Assembly: GCA_963575645.1 (NCBI GenBank)
Contig: OY754473.1
Coordinates: forward strand, 6,386,001 to 6,450,000
DNA length: 64,000 nucleotides
Reading direction: 5' to 3'
Origin: Xanthostigma xanthostigma
Lineage: Eukaryota; Arthropoda; Insecta; Raphidioptera; Raphidiidae
The notes beneath the pieces were generated by a model. The model was not told the origin of the DNA. It did not search any database and saw only the letters and a list, made by a program, of their open reading frames with translations. The position numbers were made by a program, and so were the translations under genes. Every line of letters begins with the position of its first letter. Positions within the stretch are counted from its first letter, which is position 1. Shown here in pieces: positions 20,573 to 32,033 of this stretch.

Positions 20573-20884
20573 GCCACGAATCTAAAAGGCTCGGAAGTTA
20601 GATGCGAATGCGTGCTTGTGCTTGTACAGTCTGTTGAAAAACTACAAACTCTCAACTCAACAAACCTAACATAGCAATAACAACTTGACAATAGCGTGCT
20701 CGACTGCACAGTGCACTTTAAAGCAGGAAAGCGACAGGTGACAACGGCAGCGAGCGATCACGGCCAATCACCGACGAGCGCACGTTCCGTGCAGGTAGCT
20801 GGAAGGTGGTGGAAGTCACAACGGCTCTAAAATGTGCCTTTGCGACTAACTTCAGAACCTTTTAGATTCGTGGCGCGTATTATA
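20573..20884 (-). mobile_element. MITE-A, copy 2
   Basis: TIRs TATAATACGCGCCACGAATC and its inverse, with the interior in reverse orientation relative to copy 1 (GGCCAATCACCGACGAGCG). Confidence 0.85.
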
Positions 20885-21660
20885 CAGGTAGATAGTTATT
20901 CTGTTTTTTTCATTCCTTAAACTAACTTAACTCCATTGAGTGATTTGAGTGGAAACCTATGTTCAATGTATTGAGACAAGTGATTTAATGCAACGGGTGT
21001 ATCCGACTTTATAATACTAACGGAATATGTCGTTTTTGACTATTGGCGTCAGTCGTTAAGTTTGTACTTTATTATTAATCAAAATCTTAACTTATTATCA
21101 ACGATTAAGTATTCTAAGCACGAATTGAATAAACATTTGTAATTAACGTCAATTGTCTATATATTTAAATAATTAATTTTTAAATTTAAATTGGGGACAT
21201 GGCACAAACGGTTGAAATATTGTTGTGTCAAATTTTGAAATTTAGACTAATCCGTTATTGTCGTTCTCATTGTTGTTGTTTTTTTTTTTATTAAGAGAAA
21301 ATAAAAACAACTGACCACAGTTCTGCAGTTGTTTATGCTAATAACAAAAGACGACTATTGTAATATAAACGGAACCAGTTTTTTTTTTGTTTGTTAAACA
21401 AAACAAATTTTTATATTTTTACTTGATTAAACTTCCGTTAAAATAACATTGTATGTTGACATAAAAAATGTTTGCAACTCAAAAAAAAAATTAAACCAAT
21501 TTTGTGAATTCATTGATTTTGGAAATTTCAAAAAGCGAAATATTTCAAATACACTATCGCTTAAAATTTCAATTTCCTATCAACTTTGGCATTATTAAGA
21601 TACGGCTTTTTAAATCGAAATCGACTTTTCTGATTTAACTGTATTTATTTCAGAAACTGT
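20885..21660. other. unassigned stretch
   Basis: AT-rich, with no gene or repeat family recognised. Confidence 0.4.
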
Positions 21661-21664
21661 TTCA

Positions 21665-21905
21665 AGACTGCTGCTCACAAGGCTGGTTTTACCGCTGGAA
21701 GTTGAGCTGACTGCGAAGCTAGAAATGACGTCACTGCCGCACTGCGGGCTCGCGTGCGTGGCCTCAAGATGGAGATATTTTCCGTGCTTGCTTGTCAGCT
21801 CGTTTTGAGCACGAACCCAATCAGGAAACAGTATCTTGTCACGTGAGCGACTTGGCCAAACGCCAAAATACAAACATGGAGACACAGTGTGTGTTTTGTT
21901 CATAT
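21665..21905 (+). mobile_element. repeat L, copy 3 (partial)
   Basis: CTCACAAGGCTGGTTTTACC matches the L left end. AATCAGGAAACAGTATCTTG and GTCACGTGAGCG match the L interior. No right end. Confidence 0.5.
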
Positions 21906-21946
21906 TTTATATATTTTTTTTATTGTTCTGTTCTAGTATCAAGTAG

Positions 21947-22266
21947 TATAATACGCGCCACGAATCTAAAAGGCTCGAAAGTTAGATGCGAATGCGAGCT
22001 TGCGCTTGTACAGTCTGTTGAAAAACTACAAACTCGCAAATCAACAAACCTAACATAGCAATAACAACTTGACAATAGCCTACTCGACTGTACTTTAAAG
22101 CAGGAAAGCGACAAAGGCAACGAGCGATCACGGCCAATCACCGACGAGCGCACGTTCCGTGCTGGTAGCTGAGAGGTGGTGGGAGTATCAACGGCTCTGA
22201 AATGTGCCTTTGCGACGCTGTTTGTAACTAACTTCAAAACCTTTTAGATCCGTGGCGCGTATTATA
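21947..22266 (-). mobile_element. MITE-A, copy 3
   Basis: Complete, with TIRs of about 38 bp starting TATAATACGCGCCACGAATC. Reverse orientation of the interior. Confidence 0.87.
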
Positions 22267-22412
22267 CAGTGAGTAGTTTATAATATTTTCCCCCTTGCTA
22301 GGTAACCATGCGCGCGCAACAAAACTATCTACAAAATACACGCATCGTTTAAAGCGAACACATAAAAGCCTTTAGAGCTGTAGATTGTAAATCATAGATG
22401 CTGATGAGTATC

Positions 22413-22975
22413 TAGTGTTGCCAGGCGTCCGGATAAAGCCGGACATAGTTAGGCTTTTTGATTGCGTGTCCGGCCAAAATAAACGGTGTCCGGCTTTTGT
22501 TAGGCTTTTTACATTTCGCAGACGAGCGAGCGTCGAGCGTGGCCGAGCGCAGGCGAATATGAATAATGATTTTTATTAACTTAAAGAAAAGAAGTTTTGT
22601 TTTGTTTAGATTTTTTTTATTTTGTTTTGGGAAGTAAAAGCAGGTACGTAAGACTTATTTGTGCAATTGCCTTTCATTAGAATTTAAGAAGAATTCAAAA
22701 TGTTGATAAATGTTTATCTAGAATTTAATTTTGGCTGATTAGTAATAAAGTACTTGAACTGATTTGGCATTCAATGTTATTTATATTTCATTAGAATTTA
22801 ACAAGATTCATGGTAATAATCAAAAAAGCCTGTTTTTACATACAATTTTTTTGTCGTACCTATTAATACTGAGACAGAATCCTCAATAATGTAGGCTGTC
22901 CGGCCTTTTTACCTAAATGTCCGGCCAAACTAGCTGGTCTGTCCGGCTATTTGGTTTGACGACATGGCAACCCTA
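22413..22975. mobile_element. hAT non-autonomous element
   Basis: Ends TAGTGTTGCCAGG and, inverted, TAGGGTTGCCATG. The flanking 8-mers TGAGTATC (22405-22412) and TCAGCATC (22976-22983) agree at six positions. The word GTCCGGC recurs near both ends in both orientations (GTGTCCGGC, GCCGGACA), like subterminal repeats. No transposase. Confidence 0.65.
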
Positions 22976-22983
22976 TCAGCATC

Positions 22984-23383
22984 TATGAAAGTAATCTTGA
23001 AAACTGAAATATACATTTATTCCAAACACACTGACACTTTAAAAGTTAAAATACTCGTTGCGCTAACCGGGCTAGCATCGCCAAGAAACGATCGCGAAGA
23101 AAATTCATTTTTTATGCACGGCGCAGTCAATATAGAAATTCTTATTGTTGTCATGAAAAGAATTATAAGTTTTTGAAAAAGTTGTCGGAGAAAAAAATTC
23201 AAAAGTGACGTTTCTTTTTCATTATTGAATAGCAAAGCCGCTAAAAAATTAGAGTCATTTGTATTGATGTTATATTGTTGTATAAAAAGAACTACAGACA
23301 TCTAACTAAAATTAAAATTGGAAGGGGCTATAGGCGTGGTTTCGTCTACCTTTTTAAGAAAACTTGAAATAATAATAAATAAT
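22984..23383. other. unassigned stretch
   Basis: AATTGGAAGGGGCTATAGGC (about 23319) is roughly mirrored near 24030 (inverse GGAAGAGGCCATTTGCGTGG). These may be the ends of a larger decayed element around the next feature. No gene. Confidence 0.3.
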
Positions 23384-23784
23384 AAATTACTAAGTGAGCG
23401 ACTAAATTACTAAGTGAGTGACTGAATAGAACTGCGTTTTCTAAAAAATATATATTTAATTGACTGTCAATTAAATAAACATTTTTTAGAAAACGCAGTT
23501 CTATTCAAACAATTAACTATTTAATTCGCATACCCCGTTATCGTTCACCCCGCAATTATTTTTTTTAAAACTCCACCTTTGCCCCATCGCGTTTCACTGC
23601 GAGACAATTCGAATACCCCTTTATCAAAAAAAGCGGTGGTTTTCAATCTTCATGAAAATGTGAGTTTTAAATTGTAGTCTCAAAGTGAAAAAAAATATAA
23701 AAAAGTAAAAACAAAAGAAGATATCTGCTTCAAAATTACCGAAGGCATGCTAGTCGCTCACTTAGTAATTTAGTCACCCAACTA
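23384..23784. mobile_element. nested foldback element
   Basis: The outer arms are AAATTACTAAGTGAGCGACT (present twice in tandem on the left) and the inverse AGTCGCTCACTTAGTAATTT on the right. Inside, 23424-23506 is a separate near-perfect hairpin starting GAATAGAACTGCGTTTTCTA and ending with its mirror. No coding sequence. Confidence 0.65.
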
Positions 23785-24317
23785 TTATTTTAATATCTCA
23801 AGTTATTAAAACAGTATCTCATCATCAGTCACCAAATTTGTTTTTTATTCGACCGTTTTATAATTCCCCTTATTTTTTTAGGGATATTTCAACTTTTGGT
23901 TGGGAGGAAAGATTTTTAGTTGGCAACCGTGAGTATTCGTCTACATTTAAAAACAGACAGTTGACTGTTGAAAAACGTTATTGTTGTTTGTGAAACCACG
24001 CAAATGGCCTCTTCCAATTATAATATTTCGCGACCGTGTCAACATTTAGCGATAATAAAAAATATAAACGAATACATTACGTTAACAGAAAAAAAAAATG
24101 GAGGATGAATAAAAAACCATTAAAAAACAACATGCTAATAACTTACAAAGTTTAACACGCTAAACATTTTTACATACAATCAGCTTTTCTTTTTATTACC
24201 CATAAGGCAAGCGTGACGACGAATATGTTAACAGTTGAATAACGCCAACAAACGTTTTAACAATCAATAAATTTCAATTAGTATTTTTACCGCTTAATCA
24301 TTAACTCATATTCTTTA
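23785..24317. other. unassigned stretch
   Basis: No recognised gene or repeat apart from the possible outer end near 24030. Confidence 0.35.
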
Positions 24318-24734
24318 CTAGCCGTCACCCGCGGCTTCGCACGCAATTGAAACGAAACACGGATGCTTACCCATTTATTTGACATAGTTACTGCTTTCTC
24401 GACGTGGACCCCCCCCTAATAAATTTTAAATATTCGCGTGATCAACGTCCTGACAAACCTTGTTGATTTTTAGACTATTTAGCTCATTTCACCCTCTGAA
24501 GCCTGAAGGGGTCGTTTTTCAAAAAACATGAAACACGTGTTTAATGTTTGTTGACATGAGTACGCCTGCGTATTTTCGAATTGATACATCAGTCTTTAAG
24601 GGTTGAATTTTCAAAAATCCGTTCTTAGCGGATGCCTACGTCATAACAACTAACCGTGTGCCAAATTTCAGCCCAATCTATCCCGTTGTTTGAGCTATCG
24701 TTCATAGATCAGTCGGTCATTTTATATATTTAGA
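24318..24734 (-). mobile_element. non-autonomous Helitron, third family
   Basis: On the minus strand it starts TCTAAATATATAAAATGACC after a host A and ends GCGAAGCCGCGGGTGACGG then CTAG before T. The interior carries words widespread in Lepidoptera (CCTACGTCATAACAACTAAC; CAAATTTCAGCCCAATC). No coding sequence. Confidence 0.75.
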
Positions 24735-24896
24735 TAACCAACTCTTTTTACTTTTTTCTGTCGTTGCGTTTCTACGTTTTGCTTGCAAAATTTATAGAAT
24801 GAAAGACAGCGCGCACTTGTCAACATAGGCCTGCACGACCTGCACGGGGTCGAACACTATAGACCAGCATAAACAGGACAAAATAAGAGCGAGCGG

Positions 24897-24903
24897 TATA
24901 AAA
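24897..24903 (+). promoter_or_regulatory. possible TATA box
   Basis: TATAAAA in a locally GC-richer context (GAGCGGTATAAAAGAAACAC). An exon-like segment ends with AATAAA about 800 bp downstream, at 25597-25725. Either could be coincidence in AT-rich DNA. Confidence 0.25.
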
Positions 24904-24969
24904 GAAACACAAACGAGAGTCACACGAGGCACGTTTAGTGTTAAATGGATATTATTATTATGTGTGTTT

Positions 24970-25154
24970 CAGTGGCGGATCCAGGATTACGGCAAGGGGG
25001 GGGTCTTGAAAATTTTTTACTCCTTTTGAGGAGAATTCATGAAAAATATGAAAAGCTTTTTTTTATTGCGCAGTAAGATTTTAATTTGGGATTTTTGATT
25101 CTCTGGAAGGGGGGGGGTTTGAACCCGAAAACCCCCCCCGTGGATCCGCCACTG
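24970..25154. mobile_element. hAT MITE with perfect 8-bp duplication
   Basis: Ends CAGTGGCGGATCCA and TGGATCCGCCACTG are exact inverted copies. The target duplication GTGTGTTT occurs at 24962-24969 and 25155-25162. G and C runs lie just inside each end. It looks young. Confidence 0.9.
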
Positions 25155-25162
25155 GTGTGTTT

Positions 25163-25849
25163 ACTACAGTCTACAACTCTGACGTCATACTTCAAACCAT
25201 CGTGACGGACAGCGTTTTTCGGCTCGTCAAAAAATACAATTTTAAAATTTGAAATAATATATCAACCTCGTAGTGATTTCAAATTTCTTATTCGATATAA
25301 TATATTCATTTATTTTTTACAGTGTCAAATATCCATTCGCTATTTTTTTTATAATAGCATTATTATCGCTATGTATTGATGACTGTAAATGATTATTAAG
25401 TACTTTAATTCGATGATTAGTGATTGTGTCGGTTGATTCACCGTACAACCAGTATCGTGCTTCATTGCAACGAGTCGAAAATATTAAGGAAATCATTTAT
25501 TTGTAAAATCTCCGGATATTTTTGTATCACTGAATCAGAATACTTGTAAAAGTTACTAGTGTAAAATTAACTATTTATTTTTTCTTTTTGTTACAGATTG
25601 ACACCTTTCTCGACATTAAGTGACTGCGACCGGTTGCAGCAACTTCCATGTGTCAGCAATATTCCTGCAACATCATTGAAGATTATAATATTATGTCAAA
25701 AAAATAAAATTATATTTAGTGATAAATATTTTCTTTCTTTAATTGCAATGTGTATACATTAATTTTATTGTAAAGTTTAAAATAAAAAATCGTAGACAAA
25801 ATTTACCTTTTTTACTTTCTTACTTAAATATGTAGGTATTTATTTCTCA
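25163..25849 (+). other. unassigned stretch with an exon-like 3' segment
   Basis: TTTTTTCTTTTTGTTACAG ends at 25596, a good polypyrimidine tract and acceptor. It is followed by about 110 GC-richer bases without a long frame, then AATAAA at 25703. It could be the last exon of a non-coding transcript. The rest is AT-rich and unassigned. Confidence 0.25.
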
Positions 25850-26624
25850 AGAGTGTCATTTCGTGTTATTATGAACCGTCTGGAGCAGAAAAGCGAGTTA
25901 TTGGAAAATGTCGAAAATCGATTAAAAACGCGATTTTTCCCATAGTTATAGCCTTAGTTTTTTTGTGATTTTTTTAAGACAATTTTTGACAATGTCTCCG
26001 ATCCGATTCAAATTCGGTAGGCTTATGTACAATGACACGCTGAAGTCACCGAGCCCCTCCGTTGCTTCGTATCACTTACCGTTTCGAAGATAGACCCGTT
26101 CGAAGTGGTTTTCTGGAAAGTCTGGAATACGCATCGGATGCATTCAAAATTCGGTGTACTGATAGAAAACGACTCGCTGAATTCAATGAGCGCAACCAGA
26201 AGTCTGTATCTATTACCGTTTCGGAGATATTGCCGTTTAAATGTTTCTTCTACACTGAAATTCACTATAAAAGCCCACAGGACCTAAAGTTGAGCTTATT
26301 TTTTGATTCGGAGTGTCATCTAGTGTTTGTATAAGCCGTCTGGAGCAGAAAAGCGAGTTATTGGAAAATGTCGAAAATCGACTAAAAACGCGATTTTTCC
26401 CATAGTATAGCCTTAGTTTTTTTGTGATTTTTTTAAGACAATTTTTGACAATGTCTCCGATCCGATTCAAATTCGGTAGGCTTATGTACAATGACACGCT
26501 GAAGTCACCGAGCCCCTCCGTTGCTTCGTATCACTTACCGTTTCGAAGATAGACCCGTTCGAAGTGGTTTTCTGGAAAGTCTGGAATACGCATCGGATGC
26601 ATTCAAAATTCGGTGTACTGACAG
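25850..26624. repeat. 460-bp tandem duplication (about 1.6 copies)
   Basis: CCGTCTGGAGCAGAAAAGCG occurs at 25876 and 26336, and the sequence after it is almost identical for about 290 bp. Each unit has two related sub-blocks ending CTTACCGTTTCGAAGAT and ATTACCGTTTCGGAGAT. One sub-block (26158-26230) has the same motif order as repeat N. Short open frames on both strands arise from the repeat. Confidence 0.8.
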
Positions 26625-26629
26625 TGTTT

Positions 26630-26860
26630 AGCTCGTAGACCGATAAGGAAATCTTTTTTAAGGAAAGTAAGAGAAACAATTTGATTGCAACAAAAGAGAA
26701 TAATTTATTAACGATAAAATAAAAATGAAAATAAAGAAATTGCATCAAAAAAATTATATAAAAATAACAAAACATAGTTTTAACAAAAAGGTTGATTCAA
26801 ATAAATTTATTTATAGAGAAAATTAATTTAAATACCGCACAGATAGAAAACTAAAATTAA
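26630..26860 (-). repeat. repeat K, copy 2
   Basis: Inverse of 12640-12905: GAGAAACAATTTGATTGCAA and AACAAAAAGGTTGATTCAAA. Confidence 0.55.
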
Positions 26861-26888
26861 TGAGCGAATACTTAGGTCTTAATTAATT

Positions 26889-27052
26889 AGCTCTTATTGG
26901 TCGTAGCGTGATATTATATAGCCTATAGCCTTCCTCGATAAATGGGCTATCCAACAAAAAAAAAAAAATTCTATTTGAACCAGTAGTTCCTGAGATTAGC
27001 GCGTTCAACCAAACAAACAAACAAACTCTTCAGGTCTATATATTAGTATAGA
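26889..27052 (-). mobile_element. Helitron-A, 5'-end fragment
   Basis: The minus strand starts TC at 27052, continues through the AAACAAACAAACAAACTC complement and GGATAGCCCATTTATCGAGG, and stops near CCAATAAGAG. The 3' hairpin end and tRNA part are absent. Confidence 0.75.
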
Positions 27053-27507
27053 TGTATTTGCATGTAAAAAATGACTTAAAAATATATTTTTACCATTTTA
27101 ACTCATCAAATGGAGAATGGTACTAATTTAGGATAAAATCCGCTTTTAAAAATTTTACATTTACAATATTTTGAAAAATATGTTATTTGAAAAAATAAAA
27201 TTAAAAATTTTAAAACCCACCCCGAAATAATCATTGCACTTCAACTCGCCCCGGTAAAGCCTGTTTTCAATATACTTGTAAAAAAATATTTTGCAGGTTT
27301 TTGTGTGGTTGTGGGCCGCACCTCAAGGACGATTGGGATGCTCTGAATAATCCTCCTACTCATCTTCTTATTGTGAACTGTTTTTTATTCCTTTTTTTCA
27401 TATTTACGACCTTCAAAATTCACCCACCGACATTCTCTTGTGTTCATATTCGTGTGTAATAAATATACTTCATTCAAGAAAAAAAATCGAAATACGGACC
27501 AAATTAA
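27053..27507. other. unassigned stretch with a short repeat J fragment
   Basis: 27108-27175 (GGAGAATGGTACTAATTTAG and the words that follow) matches the first 70 bp of repeat J. The rest is not recognised. Confidence 0.4.
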
Positions 27508-27862
27508 AGACCGCTGCACACGAGGCTAAAAACGCTGCTAGATTCGCCTACTAGTTTTCTAGCGCCGATTTTCTTGATTGCTTCACGCGAGACGTCTTTT
27601 CAAGCTAGTTGTAAATCTGAAACTTGAACAAACGCCCACAAACCAACACGGCGTCGTTCTGCTCAGAGTCAGACAACAGACACGTTTTGCTCTGTGTTTA
27701 TATTTGAAATGTCTCTGCGCGCGCAACAGATCTATCCACAAAACAAGCTTGAAAAGTAGTCTCGTGTGCAACGAGCATTTAACAGCAATCAAGAAAACCA
27801 GCGCTAGAAAATTAGTAGGTAAATCTAACAAGGAATCTAGCCTCGTGTGCAGCGACCTTTAG
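27508..27862. mobile_element. repeat L, copy 4 (both ends present)
   Basis: The left end GACCGCTGCACACGAGGCTA and the right end TAGCCTCGTGTGCAGCGACC are inverted copies. GCGCTAGAAAATTAGTAGG on the right mirrors CTACTAGTTTTCTAGCGC on the left. This defines L as a TIR element of about 355 bp. A TTAA-like left flank exists but the duplication is unclear. The frame of 94 codons is incidental. Confidence 0.75.
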
Positions 27863-27866
27863 TTTT

Positions 27867-28140
27867 TAACCGACTTCAAAAAAGGAGGAGGTTCTATGTT
27901 CGACTGTATATATTAATATTTTTTTATGTATGTTCACCGATTTCTCCGTCAATTATGGACCGATTTTCAAAATTCTTTTTTTATTCGAAAGAGTGCACTT
28001 CCGAGGTGGTACCAAGTCAGGATCTGATGGTGGAATCCGGAGAAATCGAGGGAAACTCTCAAATTTCAAAGGCACGCATACTTGGCCTATACCTATTGCA
28101 ATACTTTATCGAACACTAAAAAGAGAAAAATAAAATATTT
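27867..28140 (+). repeat. repeat E, best copy
   Basis: Starts TTTTTAACCGACTTCAAAAAAGG, with GTATGTTCACCGATTTCTCC and GAATCCGGAGAAATCGAGGG inside. A mirror copy with the same attached foldback is at 63350-63632. This repeat type is common in lepidopteran genomes. Frames of up to 90 codons in it are non-coding. Confidence 0.65.
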
Positions 28141-28383
28141 TTAACAAAAAAATTGAACCGACTTCAAAATATGCACTAAAAAGTAAAAAAATAATAATTA
28201 TTGTTTTTTTGGAGTCGGTGTCAGCCAAAATGAAATCTATTCCGAGAACTAGAGACATGTAAGATTTAAATTGCTACTTTCGAATTCCGATGTGACACCG
28301 ACTCCAAAAATAACAATAATTATTATTTTTTACTTTTTAGTGCATATTTTGAAGTCGGTTCAATTTTTTTGTTAAAAATATTT
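28131..28383. mobile_element. foldback attached to repeat E
   Basis: Arms of about 100 bp: TTTAACAAAAAAATTGAACC then GACTTCAAAATATGCACT, and GGAGTCGGTGTCA mirrored by TGACACCGACTCC. The loop contains GAAATCTATTCCGAGAAC. Same arrangement at 63150-63353. Confidence 0.7.
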
Positions 28384-29090
28384 CTTTAGTTTAGAGTTTG
28401 ACCCGCTAACACAATTAAATCTTATAAATGGCCCTTTAGAAAAAAAAACAGACTAACACTCCTGGTTTATGGATACAGTCAGACCAGGTTCCAGTGGACA
28501 AACAATATTAAAACAGCAATACAATACAATACAAATATCTCTACATGTTTAAATGACTATTTGTGTTTGAATTTTGTGTACCTATTAATGTCACATTTAA
28601 AAACGACTTGTGTATTTTTATATAATGCTCTTTTTTTAATAATAAACAATTTTTTAATCTGATGTCACCTTTTTTTAAAAATGCAGACATTTAAAACATC
28701 TGAGGGCGGATCATGATGCTGTTTTCTTCTAAACCTTTCCATATAATTAAATGAAACATTTGCATATTAGGCACGTCTCGAGTTCGATTTTTTTTTGTTT
28801 TCATATTTTGTTTTAGAAACAAAATATTTTTGTTTTCGTTCTTACATCTTGACGTTTTTAATTACAATTAAACTTAAATTTATTAATATTTCTATAAGGT
28901 TGTTGCCAATGCTAGTAGACGCTAATGATCTGAGTTATCAACCGTCCATAATCCATCTTTTTCTTTCTCACAAAAGCTTGGAATAATCATGGAAGGTTCG
29001 TTGATATTTATAAAATAGTTAGCTTTTTTCCAGCTTTTGAAAGTGCTCTGTGATACAAGTGATATTATATATTATAAAATTATATTTCAA
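28384..29090. other. unassigned stretch
   Basis: 28906-28950 is a short relative of 13389-13440 (GTAGACGCTAATGATCTGAG). No gene recognised. Confidence 0.35.
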
Positions 29091-29322
29091 CTAGCCATTA
29101 CCCGCGGCTAGCATGCGATTTAGATGAAACACAACAGCGACAACTGTAATGGAGTCTTCGACTCCACCGTATTGCAATATCACTTTAAAAAACATTGGAC
29201 TTTATATTGGGTCGAAAATCCCCAATTTTCAAAATTTTTAAAAATTCTTTCTTAGTGATCACCTACGTTATATAGCGAAAATTTCTTGCTTCTAGACCCA
29301 CCAGTCTAGGCTGTGCTTTGTC
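29091..29322 (-). mobile_element. Helitron-like fragment, third family
   Basis: CTAG at 29091 preceded by a host A, then CCATTACCCGCGGCTAGC, is the 3' end in reverse. The interior word TTTCTTAGTGATCACCTACG resembles the copy at 24318-24734. The 5' end is lost. Confidence 0.55.
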
Positions 29323-29660
29323 AGCTCCTGCAATTGGCTGCGATAATGGCGCGTCACCGCAGCGCACCAGGCGGGAACTAGCGAGATGAGCTAGCGAACA
29401 CTGCTACCAAGCGACATCAGCTCAAAGCTATTAGTTCAAACATTATGGCGCTGTAGTCGTTTCTTAATGAAACAATTTTTGCAACCCACTAGTAATTTAT
29501 ATAATAATGAATTAAAAATTAAGTTACTGTTTTTTAACAGTTCTTGCATTAGTACCTACTTGGTAGCTGAGGGCTTGTAGTAGAGGATTCGCATCGCAAC
29601 CGCGCTTGGTTTTTCTCAAAGGCTGGCATGTTAAGTACAAGAATTACTAAAAATAAATTA
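29323..29660. other. unassigned stretch
   Basis: A locally GC-richer block (about 29330-29455) has no open frame or family match that I can see. Confidence 0.35.
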
Positions 29661-30251
29661 TCATATATATTAATACGCTAAGGTTAAAGATGTTTGCCTC
29701 CCTTTTTAGAAAAAACCTCACAATTTCTCCACATAAATTATATATCATTTTACAGATAATTGCTTGCTCTACTGACATTTACAACTAAAAAATTTATAAT
29801 TGCTTTTGTTTTTATAAATTAATTAAAATACAGCAACGTCTGCCATCTGACGGCTTTAATTTTGAAACAACGTCAACACTTCGATCTGTCATCTGACCTT
29901 CTTATTGTAATACAACAGACACAATACTGAATACTGCCATCAAACGGCTTTAATTTTGAAACAGCGAGCAACGCCGTACAACGTCACAGCAATGCTGCAT
30001 GATGCCATCTGACGGCTTAGCTCAACGCTTTTGCTACTTGCGCCTCTATATGACAATTATAGTAAAATATTTCTTCGATCTGTCATCTGAGCTTCATATT
30101 GTAATACAACAAAAAGAAGAACGTTATAAGCAGTGTGCAAAATTAGAAACGAATTGAATACCTGCTGCAATCATATTTAAAAAATAATTTTGTAAAGTGA
30201 TAATAATTATTATACTTATTTAGTGCGAATAATTCGCAAAGGTCACACTAG
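29661..30251 (+). mobile_element. Helitron-B, copy 2 (full length)
   Basis: TC start after A, hairpin GTGCGAATAATTCGCA and ...CACACTAG before T. Same internal direct repeat as copy 1. Confidence 0.9.
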
Positions 30252-30850
30252 TCTTGATTAATTCGGTACGGAATTAGTATCATTATTATTATTTCAGTTT
30301 AATTAATTATTTAATATACTTCCCACGAAAATACAAAACTGTTTTACATTTTTGTGGCATTTTTTTGAAGACATTGTATAGAAAATAAAGTGTGAAATCG
30401 CAATTATTAAACTTGATTAAAGACAATGTACTTAAAGTTTAAAATAACTGTTATATACGCTAAGTGTATCAACACATGATTATACTGTACAGGGTGTCAC
30501 AAAAAGTATTTAATTAATTTAAATAACATGCTAAAATTTTGGAAATAGAGACACACGACCGAAATGTCTCTCCCTATGTTTGAATAAAATAACCTCACTT
30601 TTGCGATTCATTTTATTTTTTTAATATTTTTCACTGAACAAATGTATATAAAATTTATTTTTGAAGATAGATAATAGAATCGCGTCGTATATGTTGCGTT
30701 TCAGTGGCATCGTCGTCACTAATTTGTGTCAATGTTTTACGTTACATTCATTTTGAAACCTGAAATCGACGAGATTCCGCGTAAGTTTCGCTGCAAAAAA
30801 ATGTTTACTCTGAAAATTATCTAAAAATCTTTCTTCGAAGGAAGATAGAA

Positions 30851-31003
30851 TAGCTGCGGCGAAAGATGACGCCACCGCGTCATAGTGACGTGAACGCATT
30901 ACGCCCGCCTTCTAGCTTGCTATTGGCTGTTTCGGAGATCCATGCTCGTCGAGTGTTTATTTTTATTCTACCGCTATAAATGGATATGTCGAATTTATTC
31001 CAC
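30851..31003 (+). repeat. repeat M, copy 2
   Basis: Near-identical to 7144-7289 over about 145 bp, with an 8-10-bp insertion near 30892. The similarity ends at TTTATTCC in both. Confidence 0.65.
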
Positions 31004-31199
31004 ACGCCACTGTCAGCAGGCCATATTATTGATGAAGTGCCTGGCTTCAACTCTCACCGCGGGCACTATAATACAGACATACTGTATTATGACATTATCT
31101 TAATAGTAAGAGATATAATATATTGTTATCTATAATAATGTTCTTTTTTTCAATTAGGTAGATGAGAGCTTCAGATTAATACTATTCTAATTTATATTA

Positions 31200-31345
31200 T
31201 TTATACTAATAAAGAGGTAAAGTTTATAAGTTTGGATGTAGGAGGTACCTAATCTCCAAAACTACTCATCCGATTTCAAAATTTTTTTCACCAATATTAG
31301 AATGGACCTTCAGGATGGACGTAAGCTCTAACAATATCGCGTTAA
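31200..31345 (+). repeat. Helitron 5'-type fragment
   Basis: TTATACTAATAAAGAGGTAA, then GTTTGGATGTAGG and CATCCGATTTCAAAA, is the common 5' sequence of lepidopteran non-autonomous Helitrons. No 3' end. Confidence 0.4.
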
Positions 31346-31569
31346 AATAAAAGCGCTTTTCGTGGAGACCAATTTTGCATCAAAAATACTTGGATCAGAG
31401 TTAGCCATGACTGCATTAATTGTTATTTCTATTGAATTATCGTGGTAATCTTGAGGATTTCTATTTTATTTTGATTTATTTTTATTTAACTTGGCTTTTT
31501 TAATAGTAAAAAGCTCTTATAAATCATTATTTTAATTTTTCTGTACAAAAATAAAACAAAAAAAAAACT

Positions 31570-31740
31570 CCATCTGTTTGGAAAAATTTCATTCAAAAAT
31601 TGTCTGACTGGTATGACGTATGCGCATTGGTAAATCAATGACCCAATGTCTTTAGGTTCAACACGAATAGGCGGATATATTTGATCTCGCACCATATTTA
31701 AGTATTTTTGGGAATTTAATGTCCCATTAATAAAAAAAGT
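31570..31740 (-). pseudogene. mariner-type transposase fragment
   Basis: One frame of 57 codons reads TFFINGTLNSQKYLN, then MVRDQIYPPIR and, after a diverged stretch, IPVRQFLNEIFPNRW. This follows the layout of insect Tc1/mariner-type transposases (FFFxGTLNxxxYLxxLR ... HxALxVRxYLNxxFPNRWIGRRGP), just upstream of the last catalytic acidic residue. The diagnostic QQDGAPAH block is replaced by unrelated sequence, and nothing readable follows NRW, so it is a remnant. It lies within the CAGGGTG-ended element. Confidence 0.7.
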
Positions 31741-32033
31741 CCGATTATGTTGTAATCATTTGAATATTTTCTTCGGTAGTATATACACATTCATTTTGCA
31801 AAAGAATATTATCTGTCAAATTGCAAAACAAGGTTTCAAGGCTCACTCTGATCCAGTCATTTTTTCCCAATGTTAATTTCCCTATGTGCACCTTACATGT
31901 CTACATACTGTATATGTAAATAATTTTTTGTGTCATACTGTATAAACGGGACTTAGTAGGCCGCGCCAAAACTTCAAGATAATCTTTCGTAACATAAATT
32001 GACAAAAATTCGATAATTTTGAAGCACCCTGTA

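Larger units (their letters stand above)
30490..32031 (-). mobile_element. decayed Tc1/mariner-superfamily transposon
   Basis: The left end CAGGGTGTCACAAAAAG and the right end GAAGCACCCTG are inverted, with TA on both outer sides (30488-30489, 32032-32033). A transposase fragment lies inside on the minus strand (31570-31740). At about 1.54 kb the length is near that of an intact element, but most of the gene is unreadable, and copies of repeat M and of a Helitron-like repeat lie inside. Confidence 0.6.

Noticed and set aside
27578-28133. Frames of 67-94 codons
   Set aside because: They lie in repeat L and repeat E, and mirror frames occur in the copy at 63350-63678.
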